A DNA stretch of 64,000 nt from an uncultured Ulvibacter sp. GTDB lineage: Bacteria > Bacteroidota > Bacteroidia > Flavobacteriales > Flavobacteriaceae. The position numbers and the translations under genes were made by a program. The DNA lies in the NCBI GenBank assembly GCA_943789105.1, contig CALSSW010000001.1:558001-622000 (forward strand). The letters are read 5' to 3'. Of the stretch, positions 23,701-34,105 are shown piece after piece. How positions within the stretch are numbered: position 1 is the stretch's first letter; each line of letters starts with the position of its first letter. Below the pieces are notes generated by a model. That model searched no databases and was not told the DNA's origin. It worked only from the letters and a program-made list of their open reading frames with translations.

Positions 23701-25509
23701 ACCCTTGCCAACGCGCAGGGCGATATTGATGCTATCAACCCTGCCACGGCGTATGTAAACCAGGTAAACTTGCAAACGATTTATGTTCGTGTTACCGATG
23801 GTAATAGTTTATGTGTAGATACCAGTGTTACCCTTACCCTAAGAGTATTGCCAAACCCTGCTCCAGAACAGCCAGATCCTATTGCGCTTTGTGATACAGA
23901 TGGTGATGGGCAGCAGGTGTTTGATTTAACTATCAGAGCTGCACAGATATTAGATGGCGAGACCTATGATTTATTATACTACGAGACAGAGCTATTAGCT
24001 ATAGATGGCGCGCCAGGCACAGAGATTTTAGATCCTACGGCGTATACCAATACGAGTAATCCTCAGGATATTTACATACGTGTTACCAACCCTGGCTCAG
24101 ATGCTTTGTGTTTTGAGATTGTTGTTTTAACGATATCTGTAAACACGCTTCCAGATGATGGCATTTTATTGGATGATTATGAGATCTGTGAGCTTCCATT
24201 TGATGGTATCTCTATTTTTGATTTAACGACAAAGATTCCAGAGATATTGTTGGGTCAAGACATGGTTAACAACGTGGTTAGTTTTTATGTCACCCCGGCA
24301 GATGCTACAGCAGGTGTAAATCCTATTCCAATACCTACCACGTACCAAAACATCACTAATCCTCAGGCTATTTATGTAGGTATTACTAATACGGCTACGG
24401 GCTGTTATGTAGGCGGTGTTCAGTTTTTCAACATAGAGGTTAAGCCAGGAGTTACTGCTACCGCTCCAGCACTTCCGTATACTTTGTGTGACATCGAAGG
24501 GGAGAACGATGGTTTTACAAGTTTTGATTTAACCCTTCAGAGTTTATTGGATGAGATTTTAAATGGTCAAGATCCATTAGATTACCTATTGACCTTCCAC
24601 CAGACGCTAGCCAATGCAATGGACGCAGAGAATCCTTTGGGAGCTAGTTATACCAATATTATCAATCCTCAGATTATTTATGCAAGGGTAGAGAACGCGG
24701 CCTCTGGCTGTTATGATGTTGTAGAGGTTATCTTAAAGGTAAATCAATTACCAGTAATTACCCTAGCGAATAGTTATAGGTTGTGTGTAGATCAAAATGG
24801 ATTACCTATTGCCTCTGAAGAGGGAGCGGCATCACCTCCAGTTATAGATACGGGATTAGATGCTACCTTGTATAGTTTTGAGTGGAGTATAGATGGTGTT
24901 GTTCAAGTAGGAGAGACGGGCGCTAGTATTATAGCCACAACGGGCGGGGTGTATCAAGTTACTATTACCCAATTATCAAGTGGTTGCCAGACCGTGGTCA
25001 GTAGTACAGTAACGGTATCACAGGCTCCGGTTGAGTGGAGTTTTAATTTAACCAACGGGGCTTTTGCAGATAATCACACCGTAGAGATATTGGCCCAGGG
25101 TCTTGGTGAGTATGTGTATCGCATAGATGACGGACCCTTCCAGGAGAGTAATGTGTTTAGTAATGTAGCCCCAGGGGTGCATACAATAACGATTAAGGAT
25201 GCCAATGGTTGTGGCCAGGTTAGCTTTGATATAGGTGTTGTGGATTATCCAAATTACTTTACACCCAATAATGATGGGTATCACGATACTTGGAATATAA
25301 TAGGCATCGCAGATTTCGATGCTACGGCAAATATTTATATATTTGATCGTTATGGGAAACTGTTAAAGCAAATTAGTCCATTAAGCACAGGATGGGATGG
25401 AACCTATAACGGTACTGCATTACCATCGAGTGATTACTGGTTTAGAGTGGAGTACACAGATCAAGGAATACAGAAAGAGATTAGAGGGCATTTCAGTTTG
25501 AAGAGATAA
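17755..25509 (+). CDS. giant surface protein A, T9SS type B sorting domain
   Basis: A 2584-residue secreted protein, the only one of the four giants with an open frame. Signal peptide about 1-26 (ends NGFSQ). Head about 27-330, beta-rich and Cys-rich, starting 'GPGCPNVYAGED'. The head is paralogous to that of gene B and belongs to no family I can name. Three composite Ig-like plus CD-repeat units follow, the second interrupted by a ~190-residue jelly-roll-like insert (about 680-870, 'FLEDFGTGLGRVTHPY'). Then come 13 more ~90-residue repeats with a CDxDxDG opening, FDLT and a late GC. Near the end is an SprB-like module ('GVHTITIKDANGCGQVSF') and the type B C-terminal domain ('YPNYFTPNNDGYHDTWNIIG', 'IYIFDRYGKLLKQ', 'GTYNGTALPSSDYWF'). 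It is probably a gliding adhesin or other cell-surface adhesin. The ligand is unknown. Confidence 0.92.
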   Translation: MKKLNLGNLLLLTALLLLAFTNGFSQGPGCPNVYAGEDANVNCAGGGCVDLSASFLETGETTSYDVTPIPYTPFPFIGGTGVSVDTDDVWSPAIDLPFNFCFFGGTYDEIVIGSNGVISFDLASNPPNGYCNWSFDASIPSPQLFRNTIFGVYMDVDPTPSPPTSDINYQVLGEAPCRTMVVSIPNIFYYGCNELRLTSQMVIYETTNVIEVYVLDRPSGCSWNDGNAVIGIQNQAGNLGYTPPGRNTGDWDANQEAWRFTPNGPSNVTFEWLDASGGVIGNTPDITVCPSEEQVYTARASYLNCDGAITVVEDDVLITTSNPFTLDLGDDQQTCDATTVLLTADTDGTPGLSYEWFYNTVSQGPSTIGDDTFTVNFPNSGVYTVEVFDPADTTCILSDEINIAFNNQPVANQPDDLFQCDNGINTGIFDLTVNDAVVLGGQIPADFNISYHNTAADAISGTSPILNPTTYLITGTIEQIFVRIVDTTATCFDTESFTINFFPITVSLGEDQETCTTNDITLTANAAGVVGLSYQWFYNAVSQGPSTIDDITFTVTAPNSGTYSVEVFNPFDATCIVTDQVEVTYLDPPVANQPLDLFQCDDGINTGIFDLTVNDAVVLGAQNPDVFDISYHNTAPDAASGIAPILNSAAYPITGSVEEIFVRIETADQTDAFLEDFGTGLGRVTHPYTNQTFNGAGGMNPNDYVVTNTSTGLNDGWHQGMEDYTVGDTNGRMIFFDVSEDVNQIELYRRDFTVPANTDHIFDFSMTTMYDIDTNLCPGTGVPSRLIYQVQDASGAVLASTTTGIVENGPNPDWNTYAINFNTGVNTTIQIVLLNDFFGACGNDLVIDDINVISLNTCSETASFFINFFPVSVTLGDDQETCTTGDIILTADTAGAPGLSYQWFYNAVSQGPSTVGDSTFTVSSPNSGTYSVEVFNPVDVTCVASDEVVITYNLQPLANEPLDLFQCDDGDNPGIFDLTVNDTVVLGAQDPTEFVLSYHNSAADAASGAAPIATPGAYLITGILEQIFVRIENLTGTCFATESFLLNFAPVFAGPMTDIGFCDLDGDGFLSINLPEVKDAEALGVQDPISFEVTYHNTLIDANTDINPLPSNYTVFAPGETIFVRVESLDTSTCFAVSSFDISIVVAPGATIPTKYNICDSLPNDGFGLFDLTTKDLEITGGNPDAVVSYYITFAQALAGTPAIVPANAFINTVQGFQVVYARVDNINATDCFNIVPLELQVNDAPAITDPITDYFVCDLDGNGIETFDLTSKDDEILNSLVDVTLTYHETFADADAGLFPITPATSYVSPSATIWVRAVNYEDGDVSNDALCVTIGQFDLILGETPTFNVIPEIEACDDEIADGITEFDLNSYNAIITGGNPDVTVTYHATQEFAQAGFPALPVFYTNTTNPEDIWVRVSDVSGCYGIFMSSLVVVPRPEIFEPLPLIYCDDDNDGFGTFILTDADEQVVGGNPAGNLVVSYHVTLSDAINGVLPLVSPYDNEVPFDQIIYVRLFDIASGCYNTTILHLLVAERPAITDPQPLVVCDTDGDGIAVFNLTSAEPDILQGLTGGPYVVSYFTDIAMTSAIVNPFSFSNSVNPQTIYVSVSDTNNDCESFTTLELRVEIPPLLVNPTPLELCDQTDILGPDDELEIFDLTSRIAEITGGDISVSVSFFESFADLQGNTNAIADPTAYQNIIGGVVQNPQTIWIRAQDVNTSCVVDTGVVTLDLIVNPLPSPILPTPLEICDIDNDGFGLFTLTDKDIEIIGGEPGVIVSYHETLSDAQNNIFPIGSPYQNIVADLQFVYARATYDDVPPALGTGCWRVVKLELVVNPTPIVPIDLEPIIACDPDMDGFEVFDLTQRASDIYGTQDVSQYVLSYYVSEVAATAGTPAIASPNTFTNTITPLQTIWIRLENIDSGCFKLGSFDIQVVDGPEVVQPNAFNKCDDLGEPFDGITTFDLTTQDAIITGGAASIGVQYYETLANAQGDIDAINPATAYVNQVNLQTIYVRVTDGNSLCVDTSVTLTLRVLPNPAPEQPDPIALCDTDGDGQQVFDLTIRAAQILDGETYDLLYYETELLAIDGAPGTEILDPTAYTNTSNPQDIYIRVTNPGSDALCFEIVVLTISVNTLPDDGILLDDYEICELPFDGISIFDLTTKIPEILLGQDMVNNVVSFYVTPADATAGVNPIPIPTTYQNITNPQAIYVGITNTATGCYVGGVQFFNIEVKPGVTATAPALPYTLCDIEGENDGFTSFDLTLQSLLDEILNGQDPLDYLLTFHQTLANAMDAENPLGASYTNIINPQIIYARVENAASGCYDVVEVILKVNQLPVITLANSYRLCVDQNGLPIASEEGAASPPVIDTGLDATLYSFEWSIDGVVQVGETGASIIATTGGVYQVTITQLSSGCQTVVSSTVTVSQAPVEWSFNLTNGAFADNHTVEILAQGLGEYVYRIDDGPFQESNVFSNVAPGVHTITIKDANGCGQVSFDIGVVDYPNYFTPNNDGYHDTWNIIGIADFDATANIYIFDRYGKLLKQISPLSTGWDGTYNGTALPSSDYWFRVEYTDQGIQKEIRGHFSLKR
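21211..25509 (+). repeat. 4.3-kb tail repeat, copy in gene A
   Basis: Last 1433 codons of gene A: twelve CD repeats, an Ig-like module, an SprB-like module and the sorting domain. It is colinear with 34106-38405 (gene B) at almost complete DNA identity (I saw only a handful of substitutions, near 21645-22165). It is colinear with gene D to its end and with a more diverged copy in gene C. Confidence 0.9.
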
Positions 25510-26538
25510 GAAAAAAACTTTTTTAATTTAATATAAATCTTTAGCCTACTAAAGAAATTTATTTGTGATAATATGAAAAATATTAAACATATTTATTTAA
25601 TTTCTATATGGTTATTTTCTTATGCTACTATTTTTTCACAAGCACCTGGTTGCCCTAATGTTGATGCTGGTTTAGATGTTAATATTGATTGTGATAGTAC
25701 TGGTTGTGTTGATTTATCTGCAACGTTTCTTGAAACAGGAGAGTCCACAAGTTATGTGGTAACACCTATCGATTATGCCCCATTTCCTTTTGTTGGAGGA
25801 ACCAACGTATCCGTAGGAGATGATGATGTATGGTCTCCGGCAATTAGCTTACCTTTTAATTTTTGTTTTTTTGGTGGTACTTATGATGAAATTGTTATTG
25901 GATCTAATGGTGTTGTTTCTTTTGATTTAATTTCAAACCCTCCAAATGGCTTCTGTCAATGGGGTTTTACTAATTCTATACCAAGTACAGGTTTATTTAG
26001 AAACACAATATTTGGTGTTTATATGGATATTGACCCGTCTGTAAGCCCCATTTCATCAACTATAAATTATCAAGTTATAGGTAGTGCACCCTGTAGAACA
26101 ATGGTAATTAGTGTTCCTAACGTCAATTATTATGGTTGTAATAATCAAAGTTTAACTTCACAAATAGTTCTTTACGAAACAACTAATGTTGTAGAAGTTT
26201 ACGTACTTGAAAGACCTTCTGGTTGTTCATGGAACAGTGGTAATGCTGTTATTGGTATCCAAGATGGAACAGGTACTTTAGGGTACACCCCTCCAGCTAG
26301 GAATACCGGTGATTGGTCTGCAAATATGGAGGCTTGGCGTTTCACTCCAAATGGCTTATCAAATATAGATTTTAATTGGTTAGATAGCACGGGTGCTGTT
26401 GTTGGTTCTACTCCAACAATTAGTGTGTGTCCAGCTGACACAGAAATATATACGGCCAGAGCTTCTTATCTTAATTGTGATGGACAAGTTACTGTTGTAA
26501 CAGATGATGTTACTGTTACAACTTCCGAAATTATTAAT

Positions 26539-29500
26539 GTAGACTTAGGATTGGATCAAGAGACTTGTACTACAGATGATATTTTATTAACGGCTGATAC
26601 TGCTGGTGCAGTTGGTCTTTTTTACCAGTGGTTTTTCAATGGAGTATCTCAAGGTCCAAGTACTATTGATGATAGTATATTTACAGTTACTGCTCCAAAC
26701 TCAGGAACCTATAGTGTTGAAGTTTTCAATGCTTTGGATGTAACATGTATAGATATAGATGCTGTAGAGGTTTTATACAAGAATCAGCCTATAGCTAACG
26801 AGCCTATTGATTTATTTCAGTGTGATGATGGTGTAAACGCAGGTATTTTCGATTTAACGGTCAATGACGTAGTTGTGTTGGGCGCTCAAGACCCAGCAGA
26901 TTATGTTATTAGCTATCACAACAGTGCGGCAGATGCCGCAGCAGATCTAGCTGCTATAGTTCCAGCTACTGCGTATTTGATTGCAGGCACAATAGAGGAG
27001 ATTTTTGTACGTATAGAGGATAGCACGGGTACTTGTTTTGCTACCGATTCTTTTTTCCTTAACTTTTTTCCAATCAGTGTAGACTTAGGATTGGATCAAG
27101 ATACGTGTACTACAGATGATATTATATTAACGGCCGATACTGCTGGTGCAGTTGGTCTTTTTTACGAGTGGTTTTTCAATGGTGTCTCTCAAGGTCCAAG
27201 TACTATTGATGATAGTACATTTACAGTTACTGCTCCAAACTCAGGAACGTATAGTGTAGAAGTTTTTGACACAAAAACTACATGTATAGATATAGATGCT
27301 GTAGAGGTTTTATATAAGAATCAGCCTATAGCCAATGCGCCTATTGATTTATTTCAGTGTGATGATGGTGTAAACGCAGGTATTTTCGATTTAACGGTCA
27401 ATGACGTAGTTGTGTTGGGCGCTCAAGACCCAACAGATTATGTTATTAGCTATCACAACAGTGCGGCAGATGCCGCAGCAGGTACCGCTGCTATAGTTCC
27501 AGCTACATCGTATACTATTACAGGCACAGTAGAGGAGATTTTTGTACGCATAGAGGATAGCACGGGTACTTGTTTTGCTACCGATTCTTTTTTCCTTAAC
27601 TTTTTTCCAATCAGTGTAGACTTAGGATTGGATCTTCAGACTTGTACTACAGATGACATCACCCTCACGGCCGATACAGCTGGTGCAGTTGGTCTTTTTT
27701 ACCAGTGGTTTTTCAATGGTGTTTCCCAAGGTCCAAGTACTATAGATGATAGTACATTTACAGTTACTGCTCCAAACTCAGGAACATACAGTGTAGAAGT
27801 TTTCAATTCTTTAGATACTAGCTGTATTGTTATAGATGCTGTAGAGGTTTTATATAAGAATCAGCCTATAGCCAATGCGCCTATTGATTTATTTCAGTGT
27901 GATGATGGTGTAAACGCAGGTATTTTCGATTTAACGGTCAATGACGTAGTTGTGTTGGGCGCTCAAGACCCAACAGATTATGTTATTAGCTATCACAACA
28001 GTGCGGCAGATGCCGCAGCAGGTACCGCTGCTATAGTTCCAGCTACATCGTATACTATTACAGGCACAGTAGAGGAGATTTTTGTACGCATAGAGGATAG
28101 CACGGGTACTTGTTTTGCTACCGATTCTTTTTTCCTTAACTTTTTTCCAATCAGTGTAGACTTAGGATTGGATCTTCAGACTTGTACTACAGATGACATC
28201 ACCCTCACGGCCGATACAGCTGGTGCAGTTGGTCTTTTTTACCAGTGGTTTTTCAATGGTGTTTCCCAAGGTCCAAGTACTATAGATGATAGTACATTTA
28301 CAGTTACTGCTCCAAACTCAGGAACATACAGTGTAGAAGTTTTCAATTCTTTAGATACTAGCTGTATTGTTATAGATGCTGTAGAGGTTTTATATAAGAA
28401 TCAGCCTATAGCCAATGCGCCTATTGATTTATTTCAGTGTGATGATGGTGTAAACGCAGGTATTTTCGATTTAACGGTCAATGACGTAGTTGTGTTGGGC
28501 GCTCAAGACCCAACAGATTATGTTATTAGCTATCACAACAGTGCGGCAGATGCCGCAGCAGGTACCGCTGCTATAGTTCCAGCTACATCGTATACTATTA
28601 CAGGCACAGTAGAGGAGATTTTTGTACGCATAGAGGATAGCACGGGTACTTGTTTTGCTACCGATTCTTTTTTCCTTAACTTTTTTCCAATCAGTGTAGA
28701 CTTAGGATTGGATCTTCAGACTTGTACTACAGATGACATCACCCTCACGGCCGATACAGCTGGTGCAGTTGGTCTTTTTTACCAGTGGTTTTTCAATGGT
28801 GTTTCCCAAGGTCCAAGTACTATAGATGATAGTACATTTACAGTTACTGCTCCAAACTCAGGAACATACAGTGTAGAAGTTTTCAATTCTTTAGATACTA
28901 GCTGTATTGTTATAGATGCTGTAGAGGTTTTATATAAGAATCAGCCTATAGCCAATGCGCCTATTGATTTATTTCAGTGTGATGATGGTGTAAACGCAGG
29001 TATTTTCGATTTAACGGTCAATGACGTAGTTGTGTTGGGCGCTCAAGACCCAACAGATTATGTTATTAGCTATCACAACAGTGCGGCAGATGCCGCAGCA
29101 GGTACCGCTGCTATAGTTCCAGCTACATCGTATACTATTACAGGCACAGTAGAGGAGATTTTTGTACGCATAGAGGATAGCACGGGTACTTGTTTTGCTA
29201 CCGATTCTTTTTTCCTTAACTTTTTTCCAATCAGTGTAGACTTAGGATTGGATCTTCAGACTTGTACTACAGATGACATCACCCTCACGGCCGATACAGC
29301 TGGTGCAGTTGGTCTTTTTTACCAGTGGTTTTTCAATGGTGTTTCCCAAGGTCCAAGTACTATAGATGATAGTACATTTACAGTTACTGCTCCAAACTCA
29401 GGAACATACAGTGTAGAAGTTTTCAATTCTTTAGATACTAGCTGTATTGTTATAGATGCTGTAGAGGTTTTATATAAGAATCAGCCTATAGCCAATGCGC

Positions 29501-32500
29501 CTATTGATTTATTTCAGTGTGATGATGGTGTAAACGCAGGTATTTTCGATTTAACGGTCAATGACGTAGTTGTGTTGGGCGCTCAAGACCCAACAGATTA
29601 TGTTATTAGCTATCACAACAGTGCGGCAGATGCCGCAGCAGGTACCGCTGCTATAGTTCCAGCTACATCGTATACTATTACAGGCACAGTAGAGGAGATT
29701 TTTGTACGCATAGAGGATAGCACGGGTACTTGTTTTGCTACCGATTCTTTTTTCCTTAACTTTTTTCCAATCAGTGTAGACTTAGGATTGGATCTTCAGA
29801 CTTGTACTACAGATGACATCACCCTCACGGCCGATACAGCTGGTGCAGTTGGTCTTTTTTACCAGTGGTTTTTCAATGGTGTTTCCCAAGGTCCAAGTAC
29901 TATAGATGATAGTACATTTACAGTTACTGCTCCAAACTCAGGAACATACAGTGTAGAAGTTTTCAATTCTTTAGATACTAGCTGTATTGTTATAGATGCT
30001 GTAGAGGTTTTATATAAGAATCAGCCTATAGCCAATGCGCCTATTGATTTATTTCAGTGTGATGATGGTGTAAACGCAGGTATTTTCGATTTAACGGTCA
30101 ATGACGTAGTTGTGTTGGGCGCTCAAGACCCAACAGATTATGTTATTAGCTATCACAACAGTGCGGCAGATGCCGCAGCAGGTACCGCTGCTATAGTTCC
30201 AGCTACATCGTATACTATTACAGGCACAGTAGAGGAGATTTTTGTACGCATAGAGGATAGCACGGGTACTTGTTTTGCTACCGATTCTTTTTTCCTTAAC
30301 TTTTTTCCAATCAGTGTAGACTTAGGATTGGATCTTCAGACTTGTACTACAGATGACATCACCCTCACGGCCGATACAGCTGGTGCAGTTGGTCTTTTTT
30401 ACCAGTGGTTTTTCAATGGTGTTTCCCAAGGTCCAAGTACTATAGATGATAGTACATTTACAGTTACTGCTCCAAACTCAGGAACATACAGTGTAGAAGT
30501 TTTCAATTCTTTAGATACTAGCTGTATTGTTATAGATGCTGTAGAGGTTTTATATAAGAATCAGCCTATAGCCAATGCGCCTATTGATTTATTTCAGTGT
30601 GATGATGGTGTAAACGCAGGTATTTTCGATTTAACGGTCAATGACGTAGTTGTGTTGGGCGCTCAAGACCCAACAGATTATGTTATTAGCTATCACAACA
30701 GTGCGGCAGATGCCGCAGCAGGTACCGCTGCTATAGTTCCAGCTACATCGTATACTATTACAGGCACAGTAGAGGAGATTTTTGTACGCATAGAGGATAG
30801 CACGGGTACTTGTTTTGCTACCGATTCTTTTTTCCTTAACTTTTTTCCAATCAGTGTAGACTTAGGATTGGATCTTCAGACTTGTACTACAGATGACATC
30901 ACCCTCACGGCCGATACAGCTGGTGCAGTTGGTCTTTTTTACCAGTGGTTTTTCAATGGTGTTTCCCAAGGTCCAAGTACTATAGATGATAGTACATTTA
31001 CAGTTACTGCTCCAAACTCAGGAACATACAGTGTAGAAGTTTTCAATTCTTTAGATACTAGCTGTATTGTTATAGATGCTGTAGAGGTTTTATATAAGAA
31101 TCAGCCTATAGCCAATGCGCCTATTGATTTATTTCAGTGTGATGATGGTGTAAACGCAGGTATTTTCGATTTAACGGTCAATGACGTAGTTGTGTTGGGC
31201 GCTCAAGACCCAACAGATTATGTTATTAGCTATCACAACAGTGCGGCAGATGCCGCAGCAGGTACCGCTGCTATAGTTCCAGCTACATCGTATACTATTA
31301 CAGGCACAGTAGAGGAGATTTTTGTACGCATAGAGGATAGCACGGGTACTTGTTTTGCTACCGATTCTTTTTTCCTTAACTTTTTTCCAATCAGTGTAGA
31401 CTTAGGATTGGATCTTCAGACTTGTACTACAGATGACATCACCCTCACGGCCGATACAGCTGGTGCAGTTGGTCTTTTTTACCAGTGGTTTTTCAATGGT
31501 GTTTCCCAAGGTCCAAGTACTATAGATGATAGTACATTTACAGTTACTGCTCCAAACTCAGGAACATACAGTGTAGAAGTTTTCAATTCTTTAGATACTA
31601 GCTGTATTGTTATAGATGCTGTAGAGGTTTTATATAAGAATCAGCCTATAGCCAATGCGCCTATTGATTTATTTCAGTGTGATGATGGTGTAAACGCAGG
31701 TATTTTCGATTTAACGGTCAATGACGTAGTTGTGTTGGGCGCTCAAGACCCAACAGATTATGTTATTAGCTATCACAACAGTGCGGCAGATGCCGCAGCA
31801 GGTACCGCTGCTATAGTTCCAGCTACATCGTATACTATTACAGGCACAGTAGAGGAGATTTTTGTACGCATAGAGGATAGCACGGGTACTTGTTTTGCTA
31901 CCGATTCTTTTTTCCTTAACTTTTTTCCAATCAGTGTAGACTTAGGATTGGATCTTCAGACTTGTACTACAGATGACATCACCCTCACGGCCGATACAGC
32001 TGGTGCAGTTGGTCTTTTTTACCAGTGGTTTTTCAATGGTGTTTCCCAAGGTCCAAGTACTATAGATGATAGTACATTTACAGTTACTGCTCCAAACTCA
32101 GGAACATACAGTGTAGAAGTTTTCAATTCTTTAGATACTAGCTGTATTGTTATAGATGCTGTAGAGGTTTTATATAAGAATCAGCCTATAGCCAACGCGC
32201 CTATTGATTTATTTCAGTGTGATGATGGTGTAAACGCAGGTATTTTCGATTTAACGGTCAATGACGTAGTTGTGTTGGGCGCTCAAGACCCAACAGATTA
32301 TGTTATTAGCTATCACAACAGTGCGGCAGATGCCGCAGCAGGTACCGCTGCTATAGTTCCAGCTACATCGTATACTATTACAGGCACAGTAGAGGAGATT
32401 TTTGTACGCATAGAGGATAGCACGGGTACTTGTTTTGCTACCGATTCTTTTTTCCTTAACTTTTTTCCAATCAGTGTAGACTTAGGATTGGATCTTCAGA

Positions 32501-34083
32501 CTTGTACTACAGATGACATCACCCTCACGGCCGATACAGCTGGTGCAGTTGGTCTTTTTTACCAGTGGTTTTTCAATGGTGTTTCCCAAGGTCCAAGTAC
32601 TATAGATGATAGTACATTTACAGTTACTGCTCCAAACTCAGGAACATACAGTGTAGAAGTTTTCAATTCTTTAGATACTAGCTGTATTGTTATAGATGCT
32701 GTAGAGGTTTTATATAAGAATCAGCCTATAGCCAATGCGCCTATTGATTTATTTCAGTGTGATGATGGTGTAAACGCAGGTATTTTCGATTTAACGGTCA
32801 ATGACGTAGTTGTGTTGGGCGCTCAAGACCCAACAGATTATGTTATTAGCTATCACAACAGTGCGGCAGATGCCGCAGCAGGTACCGCTGCTATAGTTCC
32901 AGCTACATCGTATACTATTACAGGCACAGTAGAGGAGATTTTTGTACGCATAGAGGATAGCACGGGTACTTGTTTTGCTACCGATTCTTTTTTCCTTAAC
33001 TTTTTTCCAATCAGTGTAGACTTAGGATTGGATCTTCAGACTTGTACTACAGATGACATCACCCTCACGGCCGATACAGCTGGTGCAGTTGGTCTTTTTT
33101 ACCAGTGGTTTTTCAATGGTGTTTCCCAAGGTCCAAGTACTATAGATGATAGTACATTTACAGTTACTGCTCCAAACTCAGGAACATACAGTGTAGAAGT
33201 TTTCAATTCTTTAGATACTAGCTGTATTGTTATAGATGCTGTAGAGGTTTTATATAAGAATCAGCCTATAGCCAATGCGCCTATTGATTTATTTCAGTGT
33301 GATGATGGTGTAAACGCAGGTATTTTCGATTTAACGGTCAATGACGTAGTTGTGTTGGGCGCTCAAGACCCAACAGATTATGTTATTAGCTATCACAACA
33401 GTGCGGCAGATGCCGCAGCAGGTACCGCTGCTATAGTTCCAGCTACATCGTATACTATTACAGGCACAGTAGAGGAGATTTTTGTACGCATAGAGGATAG
33501 CACGGGTACTTGTTTTGCTACCGATTCTTTTTTCCTTAACTTTTTTCCAATCAGTGTAGACTTAGGATTGGATCTTAAGAACTTGTACTACAGATGACAT
33601 CACCCTCACGGCCGATACAGCTGGTGCAGTTGGTCTTTTTTACCAGTGGTTTTTCAATGGTGTTTCCCAAGGTCCAAGTACTATAGATGATAGTACATTT
33701 ACAGTTACTGCTCCAAACTCAGGAACATACAGTGTAGAAGTTTTCAATTCTTTAGATACTAGCTGTATTGTTATAGATGCTGTAGAGGTTTTATATAAGA
33801 ATCAGCCTATAGCCAATGCGCCTATTGATTTATTTCAGTGTGATGATGGTGTAAACGCAGGTATTTTCGATTTAACGGTCAATGACGTAGTTGTGTTGGG
33901 CGCTCAAGACCCAACAGATTATGTTATTAGCTATCACAACAGTGCGGCAGATGCCGCAGCAGGTACCGCTGCTATAGTTCCAGCTACATCGTATACTATT
34001 ACAGGCACAGTAGAGGAGATTTTTGTACGCATAGAGGATAGCACGGGTACTTGTTTTGCTACCGATTCTTTTTTCCTTAACTT
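26539..34083 (+). repeat. tandem array of 14 units of 540 bp in gene B
   Basis: Units start at 26539, 27079, 27616 and then every 540 bases to 33556. The second is 537 bp. Each encodes 180 residues: an Ig-like domain (opens 'VDLGLDLQTCTTDDITLTAD') plus one CD repeat (opens 'DLFQCDDGVNAGIFDLTVND'), with four Cys. From about 27296 to 33576 I see one silent difference (C at 32196) and otherwise identical DNA. Units 1 and 2 are diverged in the first half. The last unit carries the frame-breaking change at 33577-33581. Confidence 0.95.
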
Positions 34084-34105
34084 TTTCATAACTATTGATA
34101 CAATC

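Noticed and set aside
25539-25554. Hairpin CTTTAG-CCTA-CTAAAG between genes A and B as a terminator
   Set aside because: Six base pairs and no T-run after it. It may be a weak regulatory hairpin at most.
26539-34083. Long array of identical direct repeats as a CRISPR or satellite array
   Set aside because: Units are 540 bp, head to tail without spacers, and code in frame for 180-residue protein domains.
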